From an uncultured Acetatifactor sp. (GTDB lineage Bacteria; Bacillota; Clostridia; Lachnospirales; Lachnospiraceae): DNA of 64,000 bases. Below the pieces are notes generated by a model, which was not told the origin of the DNA, did not search any database, and saw nothing but the letters and a program-made list of their open reading frames with translations. This document shows positions 51,701 through 61,227 of the stretch, in pieces (position 1 is the stretch's first letter; each line of letters begins with the position of its first letter). The position numbers were made by a program, and so were the translations under genes. Where the stretch lies: the NCBI GenBank assembly GCA_947581865.1, contig CANPWA010000004.1, positions 1 to 64,000 on the forward strand, in the 5' to 3' direction.

Positions 51701-53281
51701 GATGGGCGGGTTGGTCACCTGGGCAAAGAGCTGCTTGAAATAATGGAACAGCGGATGATAGGTCTTGCTCAGCACCGGGATGGGCGTATCCACACCCATG
51801 GCCGCGATCGCCTCCCCGCCGTTTTTCGCCATGGGCAGAATGCTGGTCTTTAATTCATCGTAGGTGTAACCGAACGCCTTCTGCAGCCTCTGGCGCTCCT
51901 CGGCGGTATATTCGGGCACTCTCTCGTTGGGGATATGCAGATTCCTAAGCTCCACCAGATTGCTGTCGAGCCATTCGCCGTAGGGCTGTCTGGAGGCATA
52001 GGTCTCCTTTAGCTCCTCATCGTCGATGACCCTTCCCTTTACCGTATCCACCAGAAGCATCTTGCCGGGGCGCAGCCTCTCCTTTACCTTGATCTTGGTG
52101 GGATCGATATCCAGCACCCCCACCTCGGAGGAGAGGATCAGCGTGTCATCCTCCGTGATCATATATCTGGAGGGACGCAGCCCGTTTCTGTCCAGCACCG
52201 CGCCCATGATATCTCCGTCGGAGAAAAGAATGGAGGCGGGACCGTCCCAGGGCTCCATCATGGTAGCGTAATACTGATAAAAATCTCTCCTGGTCTGGGA
52301 CATCGCCTTATTGTTCGCCCAGGGCTCGGGAATGGTGATCATCACCGCCAGGGGAAGATCCATCCCGCTCATCACCAGAAATTCCAGCGTGTTGTCCAGC
52401 ATGGCGGAATCGGATCCGGTCTTGTTGATGGCAGGCAGCACCTTGTGGAGCTGCCCCTTCAGATACTCGGACTCCATATTCTCCTCCCGGGCGTGCATCT
52501 TATCCGCATTGCCCCGGATGGTATTGATCTCACCGTTATGTACCATCAGACGGTTGGGATGGGCGCGCTCCCAGCTGGGATTGGTGTTGGTGGAGAAACG
52601 GGAGTGCACCATGGCGATGGCGGACTCGTAATCCTCACTCTGCAGATCCGCGAAAAAGGTGCGGAGCTGTCCCACCAGAAACATTCCCTTATATACGATC
52701 GTCCTGCTGGAGAAGGACACCACATAAGTGTCGTCCGTGGACTGCTCGAACACACGGCGCGCCATATAAAGCCTGCGGTCAAAGGCAAGCCCCTTCTCCA
52801 CATCCTCCGGCTTTTTCACAAAGCCCTGCATGATATAGGGCATACATTCCACCGCCTTGTGCCCCAGCACATTGGGGAAGGTGGGCACCTCTCTCCAGCC
52901 GAGGAACTGAAGCCCCTCCTTCTCCACAATGATCTCAAACATCTTTTTCGCCTGATTGCGGCGCAGCTCCTCCTGGGGAAAGAAGAACATCCCCACGCCG
53001 TACTCTCTCTCTCCTCCCAGCTCAATGCCCAGAGCCTTCGTCACCCGGGCAAAAAATTTATGAGGGACCTGGGTCAGGATCCCCACGCCGTCTCCGGTCT
53101 TGCCCTCGGCGTCCTTGCCCGCCCTGTGCTCCAGATTTTCCACGATCTTCAGGGCGTTCTCCACGGTTGCCCTGCTCTTCTCTCCGTTGATATTCACACA
53201 CGCGCCGATACCGCAGTTGTCATGCTCAAAACTTTCCCGGTAGAGAGGCGCCTGCACTGATTCCCTTTTTACGTCAAACAT
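48734..53281 (-). CDS. gltB: Glutamate synthase large subunit
   Basis: [76 protein letters not shown]. Confidence 0.98.
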   Translation of the reverse strand: [1515 protein letters not shown]

Positions 53282-53312
53282 CTCTGTTCTCCTTTCCCAT
53301 TCCGTAATAAAA

Positions 53313-53352
53313 AAGGTCGCAAAGGAACTGTTTTCCGCTCCTTTGCGACCTT
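53313..53352 (-). promoter_or_regulatory. Terminator-like hairpin in the gltB leader
   Basis: Perfect 14-bp stem AAGGTCGCAAAGGA ... TCCTTTGCGACCTT, followed by TTTTTT on the minus strand, upstream of the gltB RBS. Confidence 0.75.
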
Positions 53353-53358
53353 GTGACT

Positions 53359-53387
53359 ACTATACACCTTTTTTGCCCATCTGTAAA
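53359..53387 (-). promoter_or_regulatory. Predicted sigma-A promoter for gltBD
   Basis: Minus strand TTTACA (53387-53382), 17 bp, TATAGT (53364-53359). Confidence 0.65.
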
Positions 53388-53505
53388 CAATTATTTTTTG
53401 GAAATTGTCAGACTATCTGTCAATTCATCGATTTGTTTGAAATAAACAATGCGTTTTGTGAATTGTTTCCGTTTTGTATCTGTTTTTGAGCAATATCCAA
53501 ATCTT

Positions 53506-56500
53506 TTAAAATCCCCAATCCACCCGCCTGTCATCAAACAGACAATTATACTGGAGGATGCGATACTCCAAAAATTCACTGCCGTCACCGCTCCAGTTAT
53601 GATAATTTCCCCCGCTGTCCACATACCCGTTCACCGTGATGATGGGATATTCCTCCCTGAGCTCCTCCAGATAAAGGAAATAAGGCGATAGGGGAACCCC
53701 TGCCGTGCGGAGCAGCAATCCTCCCAGATAATTCATACTGATATCGTACCCGTCCGCCTCCTCAATGTCATAGTTTGCCCAAATGACAAAAGGGGTTTTG
53801 TACATATTCATCCGTTGTTCTATGTCGAGATTCGGGTCCGTCCCGTCCCCATTCACAATTTTATCCGACAGCCATGGCTGGTGGTCGCCAAACATACAGA
53901 TGATCACCTTTTCATCCTGTTTCTCAAAATACTTCACCAAATCTTCAAACGCCTCGTCGGAAATCTTGATCAAAGTCAGATACTGATCCAGGGCAGCATC
54001 CTGCATTTTTTCCGACTGCACTTCGTAGGGCGCGTCTGCCCCTGAGTAATCACCGTGATTCTGCATGGTCAGATCCCACACAAACAGTTTCTCACCCTCC
54101 GCCCTGCTCTCATAAAGCTCGATTACCGTCTGATAAGTCTCCGCGTCGGACACGCCGTGATGAATCACCTTTTTTCCTTCAAAATCCTCCTTCCACAGAC
54201 AGTTGTCAAACCCCAGATAGGCATACACCTTATTTCTGTTCCAGTTCGCCGCCCGGTTAGGATGCATGGAATATGTGACATAACCGTATTCTTCCAGCCG
54301 GCTGACAAGAGATTCCGTGGGTCTGCTGATCCCCTGCTGATACGGATAATAATTCGCGGGGAAAAAAGCCGTGCTGCAGCCGGTGAACACTTCAAACTCC
54401 GAGTTTGCCGTGCCTCCGCCCAGAACCGACGCATTCACATATCCCTTGACCGTATTCTCCTCCAACGAATGCCAAAAGGGCATATTGTCCATATTCAGCT
54501 CCAGCCCCCCCAGCACCGACAGGTCGGAAAAGCTTTCGTTCATGACCAATATGATATGCGGGAGCTCCAAATCTTCCTGATCTCCCGGCACTGTCTCCCG
54601 CCCGGCTGCCGCAGCCAGAATCTCCTCCGCCGCTGCGGCCGTATATCCCTTTGGAGGAAGAATGCGGGAATTCTTCAGATCGATAAAGGTTCCCACCAGA
54701 TACCCGTCAAAAGCATAGATCAGGTCGTAGGAGATACCGCTTAGTTCTTCCCCTGCAAAGCCCACACTCTCTAAAAAGTCCGTATACACAAACTTTGCAT
54801 AGCCGGATCCCACAAGGAGGGCAGCCGCCGTGACCGACACCGCATAGGAGAGCGCCTTTCTCCAAAGCCAGCCTTTCCTGCGCGCGCTCTTTCTCTGTCT
54901 TCTCTCCTCCCTTCCGGCTCCTGTCTGCAGCCCGAACACTGCCACCAAAAGCGTGATCCCCCACACAAAGGCGAGATGATCGTCCGGCACATAACTGTAA
55001 GTCCCCATCACCTGCACCGCCGTGCCTGCCGCCGCAAAATCATTCATGCGCAGAGGCGTCCCCCGATACAGGCAAACAAAATAATTGGCAGAATACAGAA
55101 GCGTCAGGACCACATTGGCAGCCGTTATGGCAAATGCCGGGGAATGCGTGAGCAAAAGGGCGGAGATTTCCAGCGCCAGCATGATGCCGATATTCCATTT
55201 CATGGCGATGGGAAGATAAAACAGCTCCTGATAATTCAGCATCTCCAGTCTGCTCCCCAGCACCAGGGGCGCAGCCGCCAAAAGCACGATCCCCGCCGCT
55301 CTGCGGAACCTTTTATCCTCCGGCAGCCCGAACATCACGCCCAGCGCCGTGACGGCGCACAACACAATTATTTTCACGGCTTTGCCAAAGGGCATGACAT
55401 CCCGATAACAATACCGGCTGACCATCTGGGTATCCGGCATTTCCTCTCCATGCAGCAGCGTCCCATTCTCCGGAAGATGATATTCCTTCCCGCACACTCC
55501 CAGGGCAGGATATTCTCCCGCGGAGGAAGGGCTGGTTATCAGCGTCAGATAATACGTTTTTCCGGGAGACACCTGCAGATTGACATCCACATCCGTAAAG
55601 GCGCCGTCTGCAATTTTGTCAAACCCCAGCTCCCCGTCAAAGAGAGCTTCCCTCTTCCCGTCCGACACCAGTACCCTGACCGTACCGTCTGTCTTTGTCA
55701 TTCCCTGCTTACTCATGAGAAAACTGAGCGATGCGAGGTTTTTGTGAGACGGCACAAAGGTCTGGGTGAAACTGTTTGCCCCGTCCTCCTGCGCCACCTC
55801 ATAGGAGTCTTCCCCGGAGAGAAAACTCTCCTCTTCCTCCCGCATGACGCCGCTCCCAAAGTACAGCGCCATCTCCGCCGCAAACAACACAAACCCTGCC
55901 AGGATCCTCCATCTGTGGTGATAAAAGCACTCTTTCACCCAATGATATATTCCCGAGGTCAGTTTGTTTTCTGCCAGAAAGCTTCTCAAAGGTGCCAGCG
56001 TAAGCAGCATAGTCCGCCTATATCCCGCAAGTTCCTTTTCCGACATATACTGTTCCGTGATCTTTCGATGTTCCTCTTTGTCCCGCGCCCGGTTCTCCCG
56101 GTCCTCCGAGTACCCGCCGCCCTCATAGGAGGACACGGTGCTCCCCAGATAGACCATCCTGGCGCCCGCCCGGTAAAAGCACCAGAGAAAATGGTCGTAA
56201 TCCGCCCGGATCCGGTACTCCGGATCATAGGGTTTTTCCCTGCACAGCCGCGCCTCATAAAAACAGGACTGATGACAGGGAATATTCCGGTAGCAGGCAA
56301 ACCCGTCTATTTCCCGGGGAGCGGCGATCCGTACCCCGTTGCGCGCGCCATAGGTGTCTCCATAGAGCACCAGGGGGCTGTCGCCCTTTTCCTTTTCAAT
56401 GCGCCCGGCGACCCGTTCCAGCACCCTGTCATCATATAAGAGATCCCCGCAGTTTAAAAAGAGGATATATTCTCCCCTTGCAGCTTTCACCGCCTGATTC

Positions 56501-56718
56501 ATGGCATCATAAATTCCCCTGTCAGGCTCTGAGATAAGGCGGATGCGCTCATCCTGCAGAAGCGCCTCCACGGACCCGTCGCTGCTGCCCCCGTCCTTCA
56601 CCACGATCTCATAATCCGCATATGTCTGACGCAGCACACTGTCCACGGTCTTATTTAACTTTTCGCCCGCATTCAGCGCAGCCACAATAACAGAAAACTT
56701 CACTTCTAGTACCCCCAT
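53506..56718 (-). CDS. GT2 glycosyltransferase fused to LTA-synthase-like alkaline phosphatase-superfamily membrane protein
   Basis: FSVIVAALNAGEKLNKTVDSVLRQTYADYEIVVKDGGSSDGS (GT2); GGGTANSEFEVFTG, DLTMQNHGDYSG, MFGDHQPWLSD (LTA synthase-like). Confidence 0.92.
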   Translation of the reverse strand: MGVLEVKFSVIVAALNAGEKLNKTVDSVLRQTYADYEIVVKDGGSSDGSVEALLQDERIRLISEPDRGIYDAMNQAVKAARGEYILFLNCGDLLYDDRVLERVAGRIEKEKGDSPLVLYGDTYGARNGVRIAAPREIDGFACYRNIPCHQSCFYEARLCREKPYDPEYRIRADYDHFLWCFYRAGARMVYLGSTVSSYEGGGYSEDRENRARDKEEHRKITEQYMSEKELAGYRRTMLLTLAPLRSFLAENKLTSGIYHWVKECFYHHRWRILAGFVLFAAEMALYFGSGVMREEEESFLSGEDSYEVAQEDGANSFTQTFVPSHKNLASLSFLMSKQGMTKTDGTVRVLVSDGKREALFDGELGFDKIADGAFTDVDVNLQVSPGKTYYLTLITSPSSAGEYPALGVCGKEYHLPENGTLLHGEEMPDTQMVSRYCYRDVMPFGKAVKIIVLCAVTALGVMFGLPEDKRFRRAAGIVLLAAAPLVLGSRLEMLNYQELFYLPIAMKWNIGIMLALEISALLLTHSPAFAITAANVVLTLLYSANYFVCLYRGTPLRMNDFAAAGTAVQVMGTYSYVPDDHLAFVWGITLLVAVFGLQTGAGREERRQRKSARRKGWLWRKALSYAVSVTAAALLVGSGYAKFVYTDFLESVGFAGEELSGISYDLIYAFDGYLVGTFIDLKNSRILPPKGYTAAAAEEILAAAAGRETVPGDQEDLELPHIILVMNESFSDLSVLGGLELNMDNMPFWHSLEENTVKGYVNASVLGGGTANSEFEVFTGCSTAFFPANYYPYQQGISRPTESLVSRLEEYGYVTYSMHPNRAANWNRNKVYAYLGFDNCLWKEDFEGKKVIHHGVSDAETYQTVIELYESRAEGEKLFVWDLTMQNHGDYSGADAPYEVQSEKMQDAALDQYLTLIKISDEAFEDLVKYFEKQDEKVIICMFGDHQPWLSDKIVNGDGTDPNLDIEQRMNMYKTPFVIWANYDIEEADGYDISMNYLGGLLLRTAGVPLSPYFLYLEELREEYPIITVNGYVDSGGNYHNWSGDGSEFLEYRILQYNCLFDDRRVDWGF

Positions 56719-59147
56719 TCGACCGTGTTATCGTCAAACAGATAATTATACTGCAGCATGCGGTAATCCAAAAATTCCGTGTTCTTCCCGCTAAAACCCT
56801 GATAGTTTCCCTCCCGGTCCACATAACCGTTCACCGTGATGATCGGATACTCCGCACAAAGTTTCTCCAGAAAATGAAAGTACGGCGATCGGGGAATCCC
56901 GGCTGTCTTCATCAACAATCCTCCCAGATAATTCATGCTGATATCGTAATCCTTCGCCTCGTCAATATCATAATTTGCCCAGATGACAAAGGGCACCTTA
57001 TATTTGTTGAGCATGCTTTCCGATGCCGGACCTCCCTCGGTCCCGGCTTCATCCACGATCAGATCGGAAACGCTGGGCTGATGATCCCCAAACATACAGA
57101 TCACCACTTTTTCATCCTGCCCCTCAAAATATTCCACAAGGTCTTCAAAGGCTTCATCGGATATCTTTATCAGCGATAAGTATTCGTCTACCTCCGGTTC
57201 CTCCAGATTCACCGCCCGCACCGCATAGGGCGTCTCCCCCATGGTGTAGCCCCCGTGGTTCTGCATCGTCAGATCAAACACAAAAAGTTTTTCTCCCGGT
57301 TTCCTCTCCTCATACAGCTCTATGATACGGCTGTAGGTCTCCGCATCGGATACTCCGCTGTGAATTTTTTCGGCTCCCGCAAAATCCTCCTCCCACAGCA
57401 TTCTGTCAAACCCAAAATACCGGTAGACCTTGTCCCTGTTCCAGTTGCCTGCCCGCTCCGGGTGCATGGAAATGGCGGTGTAACCATTCTTCTTCATCTG
57501 ACTGACCATAGAATCCATCGGCCCTTTAAGCGCCTGCTGGTATGGATAATAATTCACGGAGAAAAAAGCCATGCTGCATCCGGTAAGCACTTCAAATTCC
57601 GAGTTCGCCGTTCCCCCGCCAAAAACGGACGCATTCACATATCCCTTGACCGTATTCTCCTTCATGGATCTGAGAAAAGGCAGATTTTCCTCGTTAAGTT
57701 CCAGATCCCCCAGCACACGCAGATCTGCCAGACTCTCGTTTAATATCAGGATCACATGGGGTAAGTCTTCGTCTGCCTGCTCCTCTTCGCTCTCCATGCC
57801 GGCAAGCAATTCCTCCACATACTCCACGCGATAACCGTCAGGGGGTACGATCCGGGAATTTTTAATCTCAATACAGGAGGCGACCAGATATCCGTTATAA
57901 GAGTAGATCAATTCATACGCCCATCCCAGATCATTGTCCGCAAAGCCGATCTGATGCAGAAAGTCCGTGCAGAGCAGACAATAGCCGCCATACCAGACGC
58001 TCCCCAGCGCAAGGATCCCTGTCACGGCATAACCGATAAGTTTTCTGCACCAATAGCTTTTGTCCCGGACCATTTGTTTTCTTTTTTCTCTCTCAGCCCT
58101 GCCCATGCCGGTCTGAACACCAAACACTATGAGCAGCAGAAGCATTCCCCATATCATTGCCAGATGGCTGTTGGGTGTCAGATCATATTCTCCCACCACC
58201 TGCGCCGCCGTACCCACGGCGGTGAGATCATTCAGCCTCAGGGAGGTTCCGCGGTACATCAACATAAAATAATTGGCGGAATACAGCGCAGTCAGCAGGA
58301 TATTGGTCAGCACAACCGAAACCGCCGTGGAATGAGTAAGAAGCAGCGCCGCTCCCTCCATCGCATACATCAGACCCAGATTCCACCCCTTTGCCATGGG
58401 CAGATAAAAGGCGGGATTGTAGTTTAAAAGCTCCATCCTCCAGCCCAGCACACAGGGAGCCGCAAGCAATAACACAACGCCTGCCGCTCTCCGTATCTTC
58501 CCGTTGTCCGGCAGCCCAAACATGACGCCCAGCGCGGTCAGCACGCAGAGAAAGACCGCCTTCAACGCTCTCAAGACCGTCAGCACGTTTCCGTAACGGT
58601 AGCGGCTCACCAGATGCTGTCCCGGCAGCTCTTTGTCCTGGCTGAGGCTTCTGCTCTCCGGCAGACGGTAATCCGTGCTGCATACGCTTAACAGCGGATA
58701 CTCCCCCCTGGAGGAAGGGGCAGCGGCGATCTTCAGATAATAGGGCTCCTTTCGATGAAGTCTTAAGTTTACCTCCACATCCGTAAAGGCGCTGTCCGTG
58801 ATCTCCGAGACACTTTTGGTCTCCTCAAAGAGCTTCTCATGGGCACTATCCTCTACGGACACCGTCACCTGCCCGTCCAGGGTTTCCATATCGGACAGGA
58901 CCATCCGGAAACTCACCGACTTTAATTCCTGATACTGGGGAACAAACTCCTGACAGAGGACGGGGGCAGACTCCGACAGCGCCACATCCCACGATCCTTC
59001 CCCGCTGAGAAAGTGGACCTCATCCTCCCGCAGGGCGCTTCCCGCACCGAAAAAAAGAAAAAGCTCCGTCACCAAAAGCAGAAATCCCGCAAGCATTCTT
59101 CCTTTGTGATGTTGAATATAATCGGACAGCCGTTGTGATAATTTCAT
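56706..59147 (-). CDS. LTA-synthase-like membrane sulfatase-fold protein (paralog of neighbour)
   Basis: GGGTANSEFEVLTGCSMAFFSVNYYPYQQ, DLTMQNHGGYTMGE, MFGDHQPSVSD; overlaps next CDS by 13 bp. Confidence 0.92.
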   Translation of the reverse strand: MKLSQRLSDYIQHHKGRMLAGFLLLVTELFLFFGAGSALREDEVHFLSGEGSWDVALSESAPVLCQEFVPQYQELKSVSFRMVLSDMETLDGQVTVSVEDSAHEKLFEETKSVSEITDSAFTDVEVNLRLHRKEPYYLKIAAAPSSRGEYPLLSVCSTDYRLPESRSLSQDKELPGQHLVSRYRYGNVLTVLRALKAVFLCVLTALGVMFGLPDNGKIRRAAGVVLLLAAPCVLGWRMELLNYNPAFYLPMAKGWNLGLMYAMEGAALLLTHSTAVSVVLTNILLTALYSANYFMLMYRGTSLRLNDLTAVGTAAQVVGEYDLTPNSHLAMIWGMLLLLIVFGVQTGMGRAEREKRKQMVRDKSYWCRKLIGYAVTGILALGSVWYGGYCLLCTDFLHQIGFADNDLGWAYELIYSYNGYLVASCIEIKNSRIVPPDGYRVEYVEELLAGMESEEEQADEDLPHVILILNESLADLRVLGDLELNEENLPFLRSMKENTVKGYVNASVFGGGTANSEFEVLTGCSMAFFSVNYYPYQQALKGPMDSMVSQMKKNGYTAISMHPERAGNWNRDKVYRYFGFDRMLWEEDFAGAEKIHSGVSDAETYSRIIELYEERKPGEKLFVFDLTMQNHGGYTMGETPYAVRAVNLEEPEVDEYLSLIKISDEAFEDLVEYFEGQDEKVVICMFGDHQPSVSDLIVDEAGTEGGPASESMLNKYKVPFVIWANYDIDEAKDYDISMNYLGGLLMKTAGIPRSPYFHFLEKLCAEYPIITVNGYVDREGNYQGFSGKNTEFLDYRMLQYNYLFDDNTVEWGY

Positions 59148-59174
59148 CCGGTTTCCCCCGGGTCTTCTGCGACC

Positions 59175-60704
59175 CTAAAACACTTGTTTTCTCTTGTTCA
59201 TCGCCCACAGACAGATCACTGCCGGCACACAGAACAAAATACAGACAGGCCAGCTGACAAACGCCGTGTTCACGATGGGCGTATAGGTCAGGCAGTACAC
59301 CGTGCAGTTTGCCGCCGCATGTACGGCAACCGCCATTCTGAAATCGCCAAAATATTCATAGGCATAGGCGATCAGACAGCCTACCAAAAAAGCGTACACG
59401 CCCTGCACAAAATTCATATGATACGCCCCGAACAAAGCGGAGGAGACCAATAACGCCATCTTGGGATTGATAAACCGTCTCAGATAATTGTGAATGATCC
59501 CGCGGAACAGCAATTCCTCCGCCACAGGCGAAACGATGCTGTATGCCAGAAGCCCCAAAAGAAAACTTCCGGAATACTGATCCGCACGCACCATCTGATA
59601 GGCGGCGGACTTGTCCACCACCCCCAGAAGCTCCAGCAAGAGATTCAGCCCCAGAACACTGCACACAACGGCACCCGCAAGCAGCAGACAGCCCGCCGCG
59701 CCTTCCCTGCGCAGATGGCTCAGTCTGGTTTCTTCCTTCGTCTTGGCGATCAAAAGAAGCGCATTGGAACGGATGGCGATGGCGCCTCCGATAAAGCCCA
59801 GCGCCGATTTGATCGTGCTCTGATTGCCGGTAAAGACATAACTGCCCTCCGGCGCCCCGTCCCGCACGAACAGGAATTTATCCAGCACTGGGAAAACGCC
59901 TGCATCCCAAAGCTGCACACAGAGAAAATCCACCGCGTAGATCACCATATTCCGCACGATCATAAACAACAAAAATGAGTAGAGCATCACCCAGATCCGC
60001 TGGAAATTCAGCCCTCCCGGCGCTTTCTCCCCCTCTGCTTCCTCCACTCCGCGCAGAAGGAATTTCTCCAGTTCCTCCACGCTCCGCACGATATAATCTG
60101 CCTTTGCCTCCTTGAGCTCCTCCATGCCGCCAAAGCCATAGGTCACACCCACACTCTCAATCCCCAGCGCTTTCGCGCCTTCCACGTCATAGCTCCTGTC
60201 CCCGATCATATAGACCTGTTCCTTCTGTATGGGCTTACCGTCAAAAAGGCGGTTCAGCGCTTCCCTGACCACCTCGTCCTTGTTCTCTCTGGTTCCGTCC
60301 AGTTCACTGCCCACCACCACGGCAAAATATTTCTTCAGATCAAAATGTTCCAGGATCCGGTCCACGAAAACCTGAGGCTTGGAGGATGCCACCGCCAGAA
60401 ACATCCCCTTGGACTGCAGGGTGTGCAGCAGATGGGGAATTCCCTCATACACCTCGTTCTCAAAGATTCCCGTGTCCCGAAAACGCTCCCTGTACTTATC
60501 CACCGCCTCCTGCGCCTGGGCGTCATCGAAACCGTAAAATTTCTTAAAACTGTCCCTTAAGGGCGGTCCGATAAAGGGCTCCAGCCTGGCAGGATCCGGC
60601 TCATCGATTCCAAAATGTTTCAGTGCATACTGCACACAGGTTGTAATGCCCACTCTCGGATCTGTGAGCGTACCGTCCAAATCAAACAACAGATATTTTT
60701 TCAT
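59175..60704 (-). CDS. HAD hydrolase (phosphoglycolate phosphatase-like) fused to CPBP intramembrane metalloprotease
   Basis: KKYLLFDLDGTLTDPRVGITTCVQYALKHFG; YMIGDRSYDVEGAKALG; then TM region with VAEELLFRGIIHNYLRR and FGAYHMNFVQG. Confidence 0.93.
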   Translation of the reverse strand: MKKYLLFDLDGTLTDPRVGITTCVQYALKHFGIDEPDPARLEPFIGPPLRDSFKKFYGFDDAQAQEAVDKYRERFRDTGIFENEVYEGIPHLLHTLQSKGMFLAVASSKPQVFVDRILEHFDLKKYFAVVVGSELDGTRENKDEVVREALNRLFDGKPIQKEQVYMIGDRSYDVEGAKALGIESVGVTYGFGGMEELKEAKADYIVRSVEELEKFLLRGVEEAEGEKAPGGLNFQRIWVMLYSFLLFMIVRNMVIYAVDFLCVQLWDAGVFPVLDKFLFVRDGAPEGSYVFTGNQSTIKSALGFIGGAIAIRSNALLLIAKTKEETRLSHLRREGAAGCLLLAGAVVCSVLGLNLLLELLGVVDKSAAYQMVRADQYSGSFLLGLLAYSIVSPVAEELLFRGIIHNYLRRFINPKMALLVSSALFGAYHMNFVQGVYAFLVGCLIAYAYEYFGDFRMAVAVHAAANCTVYCLTYTPIVNTAFVSWPVCILFCVPAVICLWAMNKRKQVF

Positions 60705-60717
60705 CCGAAAAACTCCT

Positions 60718-61218
60718 TTAAAAACTTCTTATCCTGTCTCCGTCATCCACGGTATTTTCAATTCTGACAATGCGCACGTCATAGCCTGTCGTATCGTTCA
60801 CCTGCACATGCGCCGTCTCCCCGGCTTTCTTCCCCAAAAGCGCCTTCCCCAGCGGTGATTCATTGCTGATCAGCCCTTCCAGGGAATTTCCCCTCACTGT
60901 GGTGACGATCTTGTAAACTTCCTCGCTCCCGTCGTCCAGAAAGGCGACCGTCACCGTATTGTTGATCCCCACCTCGTCCTCCGCCGAGTCCTCAGAGATG
61001 ATCTTCGCCGTCCTGATCATTCTCTCCAGATACCGGATGCGGCTCTCGTTCTGATTTTTCACCTTCTTGGCGGCATGATACTCAAAATTTTCACTCAGAT
61101 CCCCGTGTGCCCGGGTCTCCTTCACATGCTCCAGCGCCTCGGGCCGCACCACCAGTTTGCGGTACTCTATCTCCTCTTCCATCTTCTTAATGTCGCTTGG
61201 CGTCAGTTCGTCGTACAT
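60718..61218 (-). CDS. greA: Transcription elongation factor GreA
   Basis: ARAHGDLSENFEYHAAKKVKNQNESRIRYLERMI; NESPLGKALLGKKAGETA. Confidence 0.93.
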   Translation of the reverse strand: MYDELTPSDIKKMEEEIEYRKLVVRPEALEHVKETRAHGDLSENFEYHAAKKVKNQNESRIRYLERMIRTAKIISEDSAEDEVGINNTVTVAFLDDGSEEVYKIVTTVRGNSLEGLISNESPLGKALLGKKAGETAHVQVNDTTGYDVRIVRIENTVDDGDRIRSF

Positions 61219-61227
61219 CTTTTCCTC

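Noticed and set aside
49733-51853. Plus-strand ORFs of 367 and 337 aa
   Set aside because: Antisense shadows of gltB in GC-rich codon context.
54976-56439. 487-aa plus-strand ORF
   Set aside because: Antisense to the GT2-LTA synthase gene; no plausible protein features.
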